This document shows, piece after piece, positions 34,324 to 45,619 of a DNA stretch of 64,000 bases. Below the pieces are notes generated by a model. The model saw nothing but the letters and a program-made list of their open reading frames with translations. It did no database searches and was not told where the DNA came from. Position numbers and translations under genes: made by a program. How positions within the stretch are numbered: the stretch's first letter is position 1; each line of letters starts with the position of its first letter. This DNA is from Trichoplusia ni (lineage: Eukaryota > Arthropoda > Insecta > Lepidoptera > Noctuidae). The stretch lies in assembly GCF_003590095.1 (NCBI RefSeq), contig NC_039483.1, forward strand, positions 15,190,001 through 15,254,000, written 5' to 3'.

Positions 34324-37300
34324 ATAAACATAATATATAAACTTTAAGCCATATTTCTACAGACATGGATAAACTTCATACACGACGGGTAGGTAGTTAA
34401 CGAAACTGAATGAAGTTTCTCAGGCTTTTAAGCAAATGACAATGGAAACAGCCCCATCAACGTGCTAATACTTTTAGCAAATACTTTGACGTATATGAGA
34501 CAAACCTCATACAAACTTGAACTGAGACGGGGGAGTCTTGAGACTTGTTGCGACTACCCTTTGTTACAAGAACCAACTAAGTACATCTCCAAAACACACC
34601 AGATACAATAAAATGAACCTTATTCCTATACACATAAAGTTCAAGCAAACGGAAAGTGGTTTCACAGATGCACTGCAAGAACTAAGTCTCTAAGTACTGG
34701 ACACAGTCAAATTTGAGCCTTAACCGTTTAGTGCTAAGAGTGGAATTAAGTTTGGAGAGTGATAATAAACGTGAAATATGATAATCGTCTGGTCTGATGA
34801 TGGTATTCATAGTTCGTGGGGTAACGAAAGAAGGAAGTCTTACAAGCTAAGGGAGGAAAATTAGTGTGCATTTCATAAGATTGCTTACTGTGGGGATGTG
34901 TGCACTTTGTTTACAATACGGTCTACGAGGGTAGGTAGAGTTAGACATACCTAGGAAGAAAACACCAAACTAGGTAATGAAAAAAATATGTATTTTTTAT
35001 ATTCGATAGGCGAAAATTGCCATCAGTAGTATTTTGTCTTCCAAAAAAACCTACGGATCGAGGTTTTATTTTGCATTACCTACATATTAGATAAATGGAT
35101 ACTGCACTATTTATCAAACCTTTACATCATTAAACACCCACATACATGTATGGGCCAAACCTCAATTTAAATTAAAGGTACATTAGAATGATATTAAAGC
35201 AACGACGTGAGATAAGCTCAAAAGAAAATAGTCTTACCATTGAAGGGGAAAATTATCTTGATCGGATAACTACGATACCCTTTATTTAATTAACTAGAGG
35301 ATTTTGGAATACTTTTAATAGTAATCTGTTTATTTTGGAACAGAAAAGGTGTACATGTAAATACAATGAAGGCTAGGAAAACTTGGATAATCTGAGCATG
35401 TAAATAAAAGTCATGCGCAAAAATTTCAGGAGTATTTTCGAACTATACGTTACAAGCAAAAAATGATGGGCCCTTTTTTCATTCTTCCACAGAGCCCACT
35501 GAATGAAACTTTTAAAATTGTCGACACAGTTATGGCTCAAATTGCAATAGTTCAAAGTTTGACCTAAAATTCATTACGGAAAAGTAATTGCAGGAAAAAT
35601 CTTGCAATAAAAGCGAAATAAGTCAGAAAAAGAAAATATAAACTGTTGCTGCAAACTAGTACGGTTATCGCTTAGTAGAACTTTTGCTTGTTATAAAAGT
35701 AGTTCATATTTAACTAAATACATTCCTTAGCCTCAAAGCGTTACATTAAAATAAAAAATGTAGAACATCTGTGGTCTATGGCGTTTTGTTCCAAACAATT
35801 ACCATAAAAGCGCGGACGTGAAGTAGTGTGCTTTTTTCTATTACCCGCCTCCATAGACTAGGAAACATGCAGAGGTGCCAATACATGTTTTTTTTTTATA
35901 TTATAAGCTGTGTTATTGATTGATACCCTTCGTCAAGTTAATTCGTTCATAAAAAGTTAAAAAATAACTGTCTTATAATTAATCACTCAGCTCACAATTA
36001 ATAGTGCTTTTTATCAACCCATCATATCAATTTCAATTTAATATGATAATGTTTCTGCTACAAGCACTGCACAACTTCATCAGTGACATTACATGAAAAT
36101 AATGAACCTCTGAAAATTAAAACAGAAAACAAATGTGTTCGTACATTACGTAGTTATACATTATCTCAAGTCAACCTGGATCTACCAACACCTCTTGAAG
36201 TAAAACAGCTGCAGTTGTGGAAACGAGACGGAACTATACAAAATGTAGTGCTATCTCACTTCCGCGAATGCTTCAAACTGACTATAAGAGGGTTTGGTAG
36301 ACCACATGACCATTGCACATGACATAAATGTCAGATCTGTATTATTTATCGTTTTAGTCTGAGTACATTATTGTGGCAACTGTAACGCGGAGTGGCGCAT
36401 TACACAATGATTTACAGACAACCTTCTCAACACAATAAGCCTACGAATTACCTGTGTGATGAATAGCAGTGAATTTGCCAACTAAAACGGTTTTAAATTG
36501 TATATTCTGTGCCAACTTGTTTAATGGTTTTGGTTTTCTACTTGTAAAATTATGCAAAGAACTCTTTAAGCGGATTTCGTTTCGGAATTTTTAATTCAGG
36601 TTTTTCTGCTGGGCGTTTTTCATGCTTGGCCTTTATTTTTGCCAAAAAAATACAAGCATAAATAGCGTAAATATAAAAATATTCACAAAATATTTGTAAA
36701 TCTTGGGCATTTTAATATAGGGAATAACGACATCTACACCAATAGGTTAAAACGAGCTCGAAAAAACTTTCGAAGTTCTAAAAATATGGGAAAGAACCCA
36801 AACTTGCCCTTAAATCGAGAAATAAATTAAATCCATGTAAAACATAACTTACGATGTCAACAAACCCACCAACATAACGATCAGAATACTGCAGTAAAAT
36901 TAAAGGCGAACACCACAGGATTAGTGCTGGCGACACTCGTAGCTAAAAGCTCAAAACTCAGCCCTCAGCATCAAGTATTCAAGTGGCACCGACGACAATG
37001 CCACACACCTGCCGATGATGGAGTGCTCTAAGTCTAAAGCGGGACGATTAATCTGTTTTTGAATGCTAAAAATATAGTTCAAGTATGCCCAAAAAGTTCC
37101 GTATATTTTGGTCGACGTGTTTTTGAGTTTCGAACTCTTGTGTGGTTTTCTATTAAAAATACGGGTAGCTTTTGTGTAAAGGCCTCTTATGTTCTGTAGC
37201 CTTAATTCTGTTGATATAGTTTGCCAGCTAAATATCTCCATATAGTCCGAGAGAGGCTACGAAAATAACGTTATTGATGTTTTTGTTTTCACATGCTTCC

Positions 37301-38454
37301 AAGAATCCACTTTTTCAATTGTAGATAAAAAAGTCTTTTATAGCGTATACGTTCATTACCTACTACGTCAACGTGTTAAGAGCACCACAATGAGTTTCTT
37401 TTTCTGGCCTTCATCTATACCCCTCCTATGAAATAGTACGTAAATAACTGTATGACTGAATATTATAAATCAATTAAAGAAACAAAAGGTTTTTTTATGA
37501 AACTAAGCCAAAACAAAACGTCACTCTATTTAGAAGAACTATCGCCTCTAAAACGTCAGCACCCATCCCTTGCACCATAAATACCCTTTGTTTGGGGTCC
37601 GCACTTACACAGGGCAGCAGGTGCGCGCCCGGCCCAATCAAGGGACGACAAATTGTTACAGCCAGCCCTTTGATGATGTTTGTCTCGGGCTCACATTGGA
37701 ATTCCATTCAAACCGGTGAATTTTTCGCATTCTTTGGGTCATTTTGCTTGTCTCCAAGTGTTTGTGCCAGCGAGGTCTGCTGTTGTTCCAGTTGTCCTCT
37801 TTCACGGCACTTTTGCCAGTTAAAGTGTGTTTTGTTTCAGTGTTTTTGCTTACCTGCTTCAAGTTTGAAATGAATGAAGCTGTTCAATTGTGTTGTTTTA
37901 CAATATTTTCTGTCATTATTAATCCGTAATTTAAAGTTAAGAGCTTAATGCCATGGTATTCTATTTTTCTATGATATGTTATGTAAGTAAAAGTTGTTAA
38001 AAATATATTAATAAATCGTTTTTCTATATGGACATGCATATTACCACCTCACTCCTTTATCGTCGAATCACCTATCCTGCTTATTATTACTTACAAAGAT
38101 CGATGAGCAACAAAAAATATTGTGTTTTCACATCAAATTGTTCTGATGCGAAATTGACTTTATTCTGCATTTACAGACATTCTATTCAATAAAGGTCTTA
38201 AGGCTATTTCAGCTAAGTAAACGCAGTAAAGAGTTTAGTTTACTACTGGTGGGATTCAGACCCAATACATGTGTAGACGTTTAGAAAAGAATTGAAACAG
38301 TAGTTGGTTGGTATTGTAGTGAGGTGTCGAAACAATGTAGTATCCATTTTCAATTCAGTGCTTTTCTTTTAATACGAGTTTATTATCTTCTTCTAAATAT
38401 GGTACTCGTACCCGAAATTTAACATTCCAAATGCGCTTTCGATCGACACCTGGG
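34324..38454. other. Long gene-free interval
   Basis: About 4 kb with no recognised gene or repeat. The 79-codon frame at 36083-36322 (plus) has no known domain. A GC-richer patch at 37540-37700 carries overlapping frames on both strands (37592-37873 plus, 37495-37707 minus). It could be a conserved non-coding element or an unrecognised exon. Confidence 0.4.
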
Positions 38455-38705
38455 CTCAGAAAAAGTTGGAGTGATAACGAATGATCAAGTTTGTGGGGTA
38501 TGTCATCGGAGGTTGTGAGTTCGATTTCCACCCAGGACAAATGTTTGTGTGATGAGTGCGATATTTTTTCTGTTTCTGAGTGTAATTTATCCATAATATG
38601 TATGTATTTAAAAACATAAGTATGTTAATCAGTTACGCCTTGTACCTACTTATAAAATAAGCTTAGTTTAGTTTGAGACTAGATGGCGTTGTGTGAAAGT
38701 TGTAG
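38455..38705 (+). mobile_element. tRNA-derived SINE
   Basis: B box GAGTTCGATTTCC (38517-38529) is followed by CACCCAGGACAAATGTTTGT and GTGATGAGTGCGAT, a run of TATGTATTTA-type sequence, and the tail GCTTAGTTTAGTTTGAGACT with AGATGGCGTTGTGTGAAAG. I recognise the body and tail order as a common lepidopteran SINE. The A box is weak (about 38466-38480) and the 5' end is approximate. The copy at 12285 is a relative. Confidence 0.7.
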
Positions 38706-40106
38706 AGTATTATAATTACAATTATTTCTTTTAAACAACCCATTCATGTTTCCATTCAATAAGAACAGACCACGTAATGTTAATACGTATGATGCTATAC
38801 CAGATATTAATATCGCCACTGACATGAGCGTTAATTCTGGTTCAATATCAAATGTCAATTCTTGATCATAATTATGGAATCCCGACCACCTTGACGTATG
38901 TACTCAGGTGAACACTGAGTTATAATCACGGGCTACCGAGCGTGGTATTACAGCGTTAGTTTACGGCTAGTGGTCACTACTGATTGGTTTGCATCGCCAC
39001 TGTATCAGACTGTATCACTGGAGAATCTAGTCTGTAATTTAGGAGCGATTGTGCGGTGTGGGTGCAAAGGAAAGTTGAAAATACCTGTGAGTAGACTCAA
39101 AAATACTAATTACACAGGGCCTAGGAAATTTTATATCGCATTATCGTAGTAACAAATATCATAAGAAGCTTCAAATATGTGGGAATTGAAATGATTTATT
39201 TTCGTAACGACTTTTAGTCTGTGAAAATCTTCTATAATATTATGTTGGCGCAGTATTGTGTCAAAAGTTATGTACATACAAGCATAATGTTTTTCAGTCC
39301 ATATCTTATTGGAGCGAGTTACTAACCACATTGCAGATACAAAAAAAAAGTCGTAAATTTTAAATGACAAATATTAAATCCAAAACACTGATCATACATT
39401 AACGAATTTACTGTAAACAAATCTTAAAAAAACCTATTACGAATTACATCGAAACTAATTTAGAGAACAATAGAGATTTAATTAAGCACAGCAATTGTTA
39501 GCGTAATAATGTCCCGTTAATTTAGCGTCAAAGGGCTGTAACAATTAACTAACTATTAATTAGGCATTAGCAATATTCGAAGCAGCATCGGTGTTGATAT
39601 TAATGGCAATAACGAATGAAGGATATAATACACCGTGATTTTTTAGTCGTCTTACAAAAGCAGCCCAGTTCATGCATCCAATGACTAGAACACGTTCATG
39701 ATAAAAAAATAGGTATTTATGAGATTTGAAATGCAATTTTTATTCAATATTATGATGCAATTCGTAGTTTTTTAGAAACACAGCTCTGTTGCGAGCGCGG
39801 TCCGAGCCTTGTAACAATTTTTAAGAGTATATTTCAGATTTCTTTTGTTTCATTTTTCTTCGTACCTATTATCTTAGTTGATGATAAAAAAATAAAAATC
39901 TCGCCTAGGGGTATTTTACGTCGGATACATGAACTGAGCTACTTTTGTAAGAAAAATCACCGTGTATATATCAGTAATCAGGCTAGTTTCACTTTGGAAT
40001 TCTTGCTGAATTATTTTTCGAACGGTGGTGGAATGGTGATATTATGCAAAGTATGACCACTATTTGCACACGCTCTCTTAAGCGTGAACTTCCGTTCAAC
40101 ATCATC
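38706..40106. other. Gene-free interval with a homeodomain-core-rich patch
   Basis: No gene was recognised. At 39450-39610 there are many TAAT/ATTA cores within 160 bp, including TTAATTAA, CAATTAAC and TTAATTAGG. They may reflect A+T-richness or a homeodomain-regulated element. Confidence 0.35.
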
Positions 40107-40220
40107 GGCCCGTTTTCGTTTACTGCTGGACATAGGCCTCCCCAGTTGCACGCCATCGAGATCTATCTTTGGCTAATCGTATCCAGCTCCTGCCAACCAT
40201 GTTGCACTTCGGTCATTGGT
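40107..40220 (-). mobile_element. LINE ORF2 C-terminal remnant
   Basis: A minus-strand frame reads WIRLAKDRSRWRATGEAYVQ and then a stop where related elements read on into QW. This matches the last residues of insect LINE ORF2 (W-x-R-x-A-x-DR-x-x-W, then GEAYVQQW). In nucleotide form it is the lepidopteran ACTGCTGGACATAGGCCTC repeat. Only the C-terminal end is present. Confidence 0.75.
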
Positions 40221-43164
40221 GTGAAGTTCAAGTATATATAAGCTATGTTAATCAAGGATGTTCGTAAACTCTATATCAAAATTTGACAAAAAATTTGAAA
40301 GAATTTTGTTTACTTAATTACAGTCATGCATTAATTATCCCTTACTTATCTAACTATAAGAAGCCAGAAGAAAACAGTAAATGTTACTAAGCATATTTTT
40401 TTTAATAAACTAAAACGTACCAAGATTTAAGATTATAATATAGTAACGGAATTTAGTCCCTTTTGTAAATAACCAATTCATATTATGCTAAAGATTTTTC
40501 TCTATCTACAAGTTCATCAAATGAAGTACACTTAAATGAAGAACCTAAACCTTCTTCTGTAGACATACATAAACATGTGCTAGTCCAAAAATGTCTGTAT
40601 CACGTAACTCATCAGCATACGCTGACATAATGTGGCGGAGTGACTGAAATTACTAAATCTAAAAGATGTAACACGCGAGGCGAGATTTCACAATTTCCCG
40701 AGAGACAAGATGGGAACTTGAATTTTCTCGGCGCATACGAAATGTAAGTTGTATTACATAATGAAAGGAGTTATAAATGATAATAATACATGAAGTTACG
40801 TCGTTAGAAGTATGTCTTGATATAAATACGTTTTAATTGATCTAGGACAAGATTTGAAGGTGAATAACGGGATTTATATGAAGAAATAGTTCTTGAAGAT
40901 TTAATTTTAATTAAAATTAATTATAATTAGTTTGATGTGCATGACACCGGGCAGGCACTTTTATTTATAAATTTCATCTTGAAATGTTTTCTTTTTACAA
41001 AATTAATAATATTCTTAAATTTGTACTTAACGCCACCTAGTCTAAATTAAGCAAAGCTGGTATTATGAGTAGTCTATAATATAAATAAATCCCACCCATT
41101 CACAGAAAAAAATATCGTACTCATCACACAATAATTGATGAAACTGTGCTTAATATTAGTAAAACTCCAAAAACCAGGTCGTCATCACTGAACGAACAAG
41201 ACCAATGAATACATGATAACATCAAACAACCGGGCACTGGGTCAGCGAGGACAAATTCAAAGGTCATCCCCAAAATGTAAAGAAGCTTCTAAACCATGCA
41301 AATTCTATTTCGCCACAAACAAATCCTGTCCTATGAATATTTAACCTACCCTCACTTAATTCGCGGCTTCTAATATTCCATTACGGTTTCCCTATAGGAT
41401 GTCCTTTTAAATTTATGTACGAGTATAGTATCGTTGAACGCCTAGCATGTGTCGATACCTGGTACATGACTAAGGCGGGCTCGCGAACAGTTTGCTGTTA
41501 TATATTATGACGTTCTACTACTTACCTTTGGGGTTGGTAAAGGCTTACCTACTAGCTTTGCTGTTGATTGTGTGTTGGGGTTAGTTACTGCAAAATTCTG
41601 AAGCATGAAATTTAGTGCTGCTAAGTAAATAATATATTTAGAGGAGTGATATATGAAGAAGAGAATTTTGTCTCATGTGAATGTTCATACAAAAAATTTA
41701 GATTTTGATTCTACGTTTTGGAATTTCAAATCAATTTTGGTTTTTTCCATGACTGAATAAAGCTAACTTTTTTTTGTTTGTTTTTCCCTATGATTTAAAA
41801 ACTAGAAGCACTTGTACAAGCAACTTGCAATAAACTGTGTTTAAAACCCGTTAAGAGCTCACTTGCTTTTACAAAACAATATAATACCAAACGAAGCGTA
41901 TAAAATATTTGTAAGCTTCTCAATTTCCTTAAACATAATTCGGTAATCTATAGCTGTGTATTTAGAGTCATTCTAAAGAATTCCCAAGTTACCCTGTATC
42001 TGACATTACGTCTCCGAAATGGCACGGCTGACAAACAGAGGGGTGAATGCGAGAGGGAAATATCAATCGCTTCAAATTGTGCCCTCCGAGGGAGGACCTT
42101 GAATGCCAAACTCACAGCTTGCCTAATGATGCATTACTCAGATTCACCGCGCACTTACCTATAGGAGGCATTATCTATTCCCGAATCTCGTCAATCAAAT
42201 TTCAACCTTATCTCAACATACTGTAGTTGTAATTTCAATGTTGTTGGTGCGGTTGTTATGGCGTTCTTGATTTATAGTGTTGTCATAGGCAGGTTATCGA
42301 ATGTTCCAACTATTCATTCTTATCGGAACGCCAAATGCAATTCAATATTTCATCGCATTGATGTTGGAAATGATAATTTTTCTTCGAAGATGTACAATAC
42401 TTCTCCCGGCATTAAATGTTAAATACAAATCGTTATACTCTGACTCTTGGAAATGCGATTTGAGGGTGATTGAACAATTTGTCTTACTCAATTGTAAAAG
42501 TAAGGATTCAATTCCTATGCGTCATATTTGAACTTGTACATCGTTTATTATGGTCATTTTACAGATATATTATAGGTACAAGTATACGTAATATCTAAAT
42601 ACACAAAAGAAAAATTCCTGACACCAAGAATGATTACAGTATAAATCAAGAACAGTTTAACAAGCAAAACAAACAGTGCAACCTCCATGAAAAAAAAAAT
42701 CAAAAAAAAATCTAACAAAACGTTTCCTTTGCAACCTTTCTACGATTAAAAAAAACAACACAGACCGCAGTACGCACTGAACTCTTCCAAACTGCCTGTA
42801 GCTAAACCGCGTCTAATGACCACCTCTTTACGTAGCAAGACTTTTTTGTATCCTTAGATAGTCCCCAGACATCCTCGTAAAGAACACTTGCAAGACAGTT
42901 TAAAGTGCAGGCAAAAGGATGGGTGTTTCTCGTGTGTGGTGTACGACTATGTAGATTTGGATGTTTATTTGTTTCCTCCCATGTGGTCTATGTAAGTGTG
43001 GAAATTCTTCGAATTTAGGTACTGCCACAAGGGTTTAAATAAAGTGTATTAGGATGGCGTTAATTCGTGACAAATTTTAGTTGAGTCATAGAATTCTACT
43101 TTAGATTTTTTGGTAGAATCAATAACAATTACGAGTAAAATTACTACATTAGCGGAACAATTGT
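40221..43164. other. Gene-free unique DNA
   Basis: No recognised gene. A perfect 20-bp A+T palindrome lies at 40901-40920. GC-richer patches at 42050-42180 are unexplained. Confidence 0.4.
40901..40920. repeat. Perfect 20-bp A+T palindrome
   Basis: The sequence TTAATTTTAATTAAAATTAA equals its own reverse complement. In A+T-rich DNA such palindromes are not very rare. No function is assigned. Confidence 0.7.
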
Positions 43165-43246
43165 GTGTCAGTGGTGTCTTGTGCATGTGAATTGAATGTT
43201 TGGGAAGCTCCCGCAACTCTAGGATAAAACGCGTAAGTAAGGAGAC
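43165..43246 (+). repeat. SINE fragment (same body as 19177-19385)
   Basis: GTCTTGTGCATGTGAATTGA and the following ATGTTTG, CTCCCGCAACTCTAGGATAA match the 3' half of the SINE at 19300-19375 in order. No pol III boxes are retained. Confidence 0.5.
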
Positions 43247-43275
43247 GTATAACAAACAAGATCCACTAAAACATT

Positions 43276-43351
43276 ATTGGACAAAATAAACTTTCCAATA
43301 AACTGGCCGTATTTAATGGACAAAATTTGTGGTCAAAATAAACTGTCCAAT
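43276..43351. repeat. Small element with inverted ends and a direct repeat
   Basis: ATTGGACA (43276-43283) and TGTCCAAT (43344-43351) are inverted. In addition 43279-43299 and 43331-43351 are direct repeats differing at two of 21 positions. It may be a tiny MITE-like unit or a local duplication. Confidence 0.45.
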
Positions 43352-44222
43352 TTATACTATCTACCTGTCTTTCCCCAATCGTATATTAACATTATAACGA
43401 AGCAGAGAGTCGTAATGTCACACAAAACCATCAAAACTTAGTTATTATTTGAGCGAGCTCTGCTATCTAAGCGGCTTATAGGAAAAATCAATTTCGTTTG
43501 TCGTAGCTACTACGTTCACCACGAGTTTCGATTTTAGAAAGATATGAGTTAATTTTTTTCTTTGTCTTTAAATGTCATCCACGGTGTTTTAGTAGACTGG
43601 TAAAAATTTTCTAAAACACATCAAGCATTAACTTATATACCTTGTTAGTTTTTTTGTTACGTCAAAGACAAAAATTTGCCCTTCATTAAGAAGAGAAAAA
43701 TTTGTTCATTCTGGACATCCTAATACCAATTCCAAAATCAGTGGTTTATTTCCAATCATCCAGCCCGTTCAATCAAAGCTTCCAAGCCCAATGCAATCTC
43801 TAGCATCTAGCAACCTAATCAAAGTTCCACGGGACCTATCCGAGCGATGCTCCACACGTGGACACCTCACACACCGCGTAACCCTACTTGTGTCGACAGA
43901 ATTAATTTCCTGGCCTATAACTCTCGTATATTGGACGTTCGACGACAGTTGCAAGTGGTTACGATTTATAGCAGTGTCCACTACAGGTACACTATAGAAT
44001 TATTGCTGAACCTTTGTTGGAAGCAGCGAGGATGCTTGAGGGCCCTGATATCCCTTTCATGTCTCGTCATCGTGATTGGTGGGTATTGTGAGAAGAAATG
44101 TGTTTGAGAAATAGTGGGGTTAAGGTATTGTCAGTCAAAGAATATATGGAAGAAATATTATTACGATGTTTAAACAAGGCTGTTTGTTGTAACGTTGTTT
44201 TTCGATGCTCAAGCCTTATTTA

Positions 44223-44270
44223 TGTGGAGAGAAGCCTTTACCCATCAGTGGGACATTTCCAGGCTCGTAT
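44223..44270 (+). mobile_element. LINE ORF2 C-terminal remnant, short
   Basis: A plus-strand frame reads MWREAFTHQWDISRL, corresponding to the W-x-x-LGEAFTQQW ending of insect LINE ORF2. The CAGTGGGACATTTCCAGGCT nucleotide core is the plus-strand form of the ending also seen, reversed, at 40107-40140. Confidence 0.6.
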
Positions 44271-44937
44271 TTTTTATTATTGGGATCTTTCTGATTACCG
44301 TCTACATTGACCGATGGCTCTAAAGTATATCACGAAGAGGTAGCTTTTACAATGTCCCAAAACAGCTAGTTTTTCAAATTATCTTTGGAATACAAAAGTC
44401 CTGAAAACTGTAAACCAATCTAAAATTTCAATTGCTAACAAAAGGAAAATACACTCGATCATGTTCGCTGTAAACCATAAACAAATTCCGTACCAGATTA
44501 ATTGGACAAATATTTGAAACCAACCATACAGGACTGTAAACCCAAATTCCCCGAACAAATAAACCTCAATAATCCAACACCAACTAATAACGAACACGCA
44601 ATTAATTCGAGCAATTACATGACAATTACCGGTAGCCAGAACAACGGCACCAGAGTGGTTACAAAGGGGCCAATGTCTTTGTCAAGTCGGAATGTTGATC
44701 AAGTAATTAGCAACTTACACAGCCCCGTCCTTGTCCCTCGTAGGGACTCGAGCGGTCTGATGTATGGATGCGGTAAGATTAACGACGTGCGTAGTAAGAA
44801 GTGCGTAGATAGTTCCGCAATTATTGAATGAAAATTATTGATTGATTCTTTTATCTATACATAAATAACATAAACCGAAAATTTACATTTTCGTCGGAAT
44901 GCAATTTTGTCTTTTTTATCTGTAAAATTATACCTTT
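44271..44937. other. Gene-free interval with a domainless 109-codon frame
   Basis: The frame at 44502-44831 (plus) encodes a hydrophilic, Asn/Ser-rich product without recognisable domain; an overlapping minus frame covers part of it. I do not call it a gene. Confidence 0.35.
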
Positions 44938-45090
44938 TTCCCAACCGTATTCAAGAAGGCTTCCAGTCGAACCAGATGCCCAGTGTACTAGTGTTTTATA
45001 AGGAGTGTCTACCTATCTCATCTCCTCAACCCAATCACCTAGCAATACATTAGCCCTTGGAATGACTGGTGGTCAGACTTTCTGGCGGAG
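44938..45090 (+). repeat. Dispersed repeat of the AGGCTTCCAGTC family, decayed copy
   Basis: GGCTTCCAGTC, then GTGTTTTATAAGGAGTGTCT, CCTATCTCATCTCCTCAACC and CCCTTGGAATGACTGGTGGT occur in the same order as in the better copy at 57191-57345. I recognise the family as abundant in noctuid genomes; its class is unknown to me. Confidence 0.6.
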
Positions 45091-45482
45091 TCTTCTACCG
45101 GTCATGCTTTTCTTGCAATAGTCAGCGTGATAAAAATTACGTTTTTAGCGTCTCTGATATCCAATAAACAGAATCATATCATCCCAATTAGATACCATAA
45201 AATACCTCCTCCACGAAATCTCACCGCCTACAAACTTCAGAAGTTAGGCGCGAACGCAACTTACCGCAATAAATCTGAGCAGTCGCAAGTTCTCATTGAA
45301 AACGAGTGACGCAACTCGGCTAATGGGAGCGACGCGATTGAAACGTCTATTCGAATGATGTATGTGATCGTGAACGCCGTCGACGCTGAATTGAGCTTCC
45401 ATTTTACAAGGAATTTTGTAATTGTTTTTGGGGACAATTGATTGTCGTATGGAATATACCAGAATATATTTACATCGTCTCC
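45091..45482. other. Gene-free unique DNA
   Basis: Short opposing frames overlap at 45127-45309 and 45244-45486; nothing is recognised. Confidence 0.4.
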
Positions 45483-45619
45483 ACATCTAATTACAAATTT
45501 TGTACAAATTCATCAAGTGTAGATTTCTTTTGTATTCATATACACATCACATCTAATTACAGATTTGCGCTACTTATTGTTATATTCTATCATACTTCGT
45601 CAAGTGTAGATTTCTTTTG
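45483..45619 (+). repeat. Local direct duplication
   Basis: ACATCTAATTACA (45483) recurs as ACATCTAATTACA at 45549. TCAAGTGTAGATTTCTTTTG at 45513-45532 recurs exactly at 45600-45619. The unit lengths differ (50 and 71 bp) through an insertion of different sequence in the middle. It appears to be a local tandem duplication that later diverged. Confidence 0.7.

Noticed and set aside
44502..44831. 109-codon frame, plus strand
   Set aside because: Asn/Ser-rich, no domain, no start context or neighbouring exon; overlaps a minus-strand frame.
45513..45619. Repeated AAGTGTAGAT resembling the 3' half of a Cas12a direct repeat
   Set aside because: The upstream stem half is absent, there are only two copies, spacing is irregular and the DNA is insect genomic, so it is a coincidence within a local duplication.
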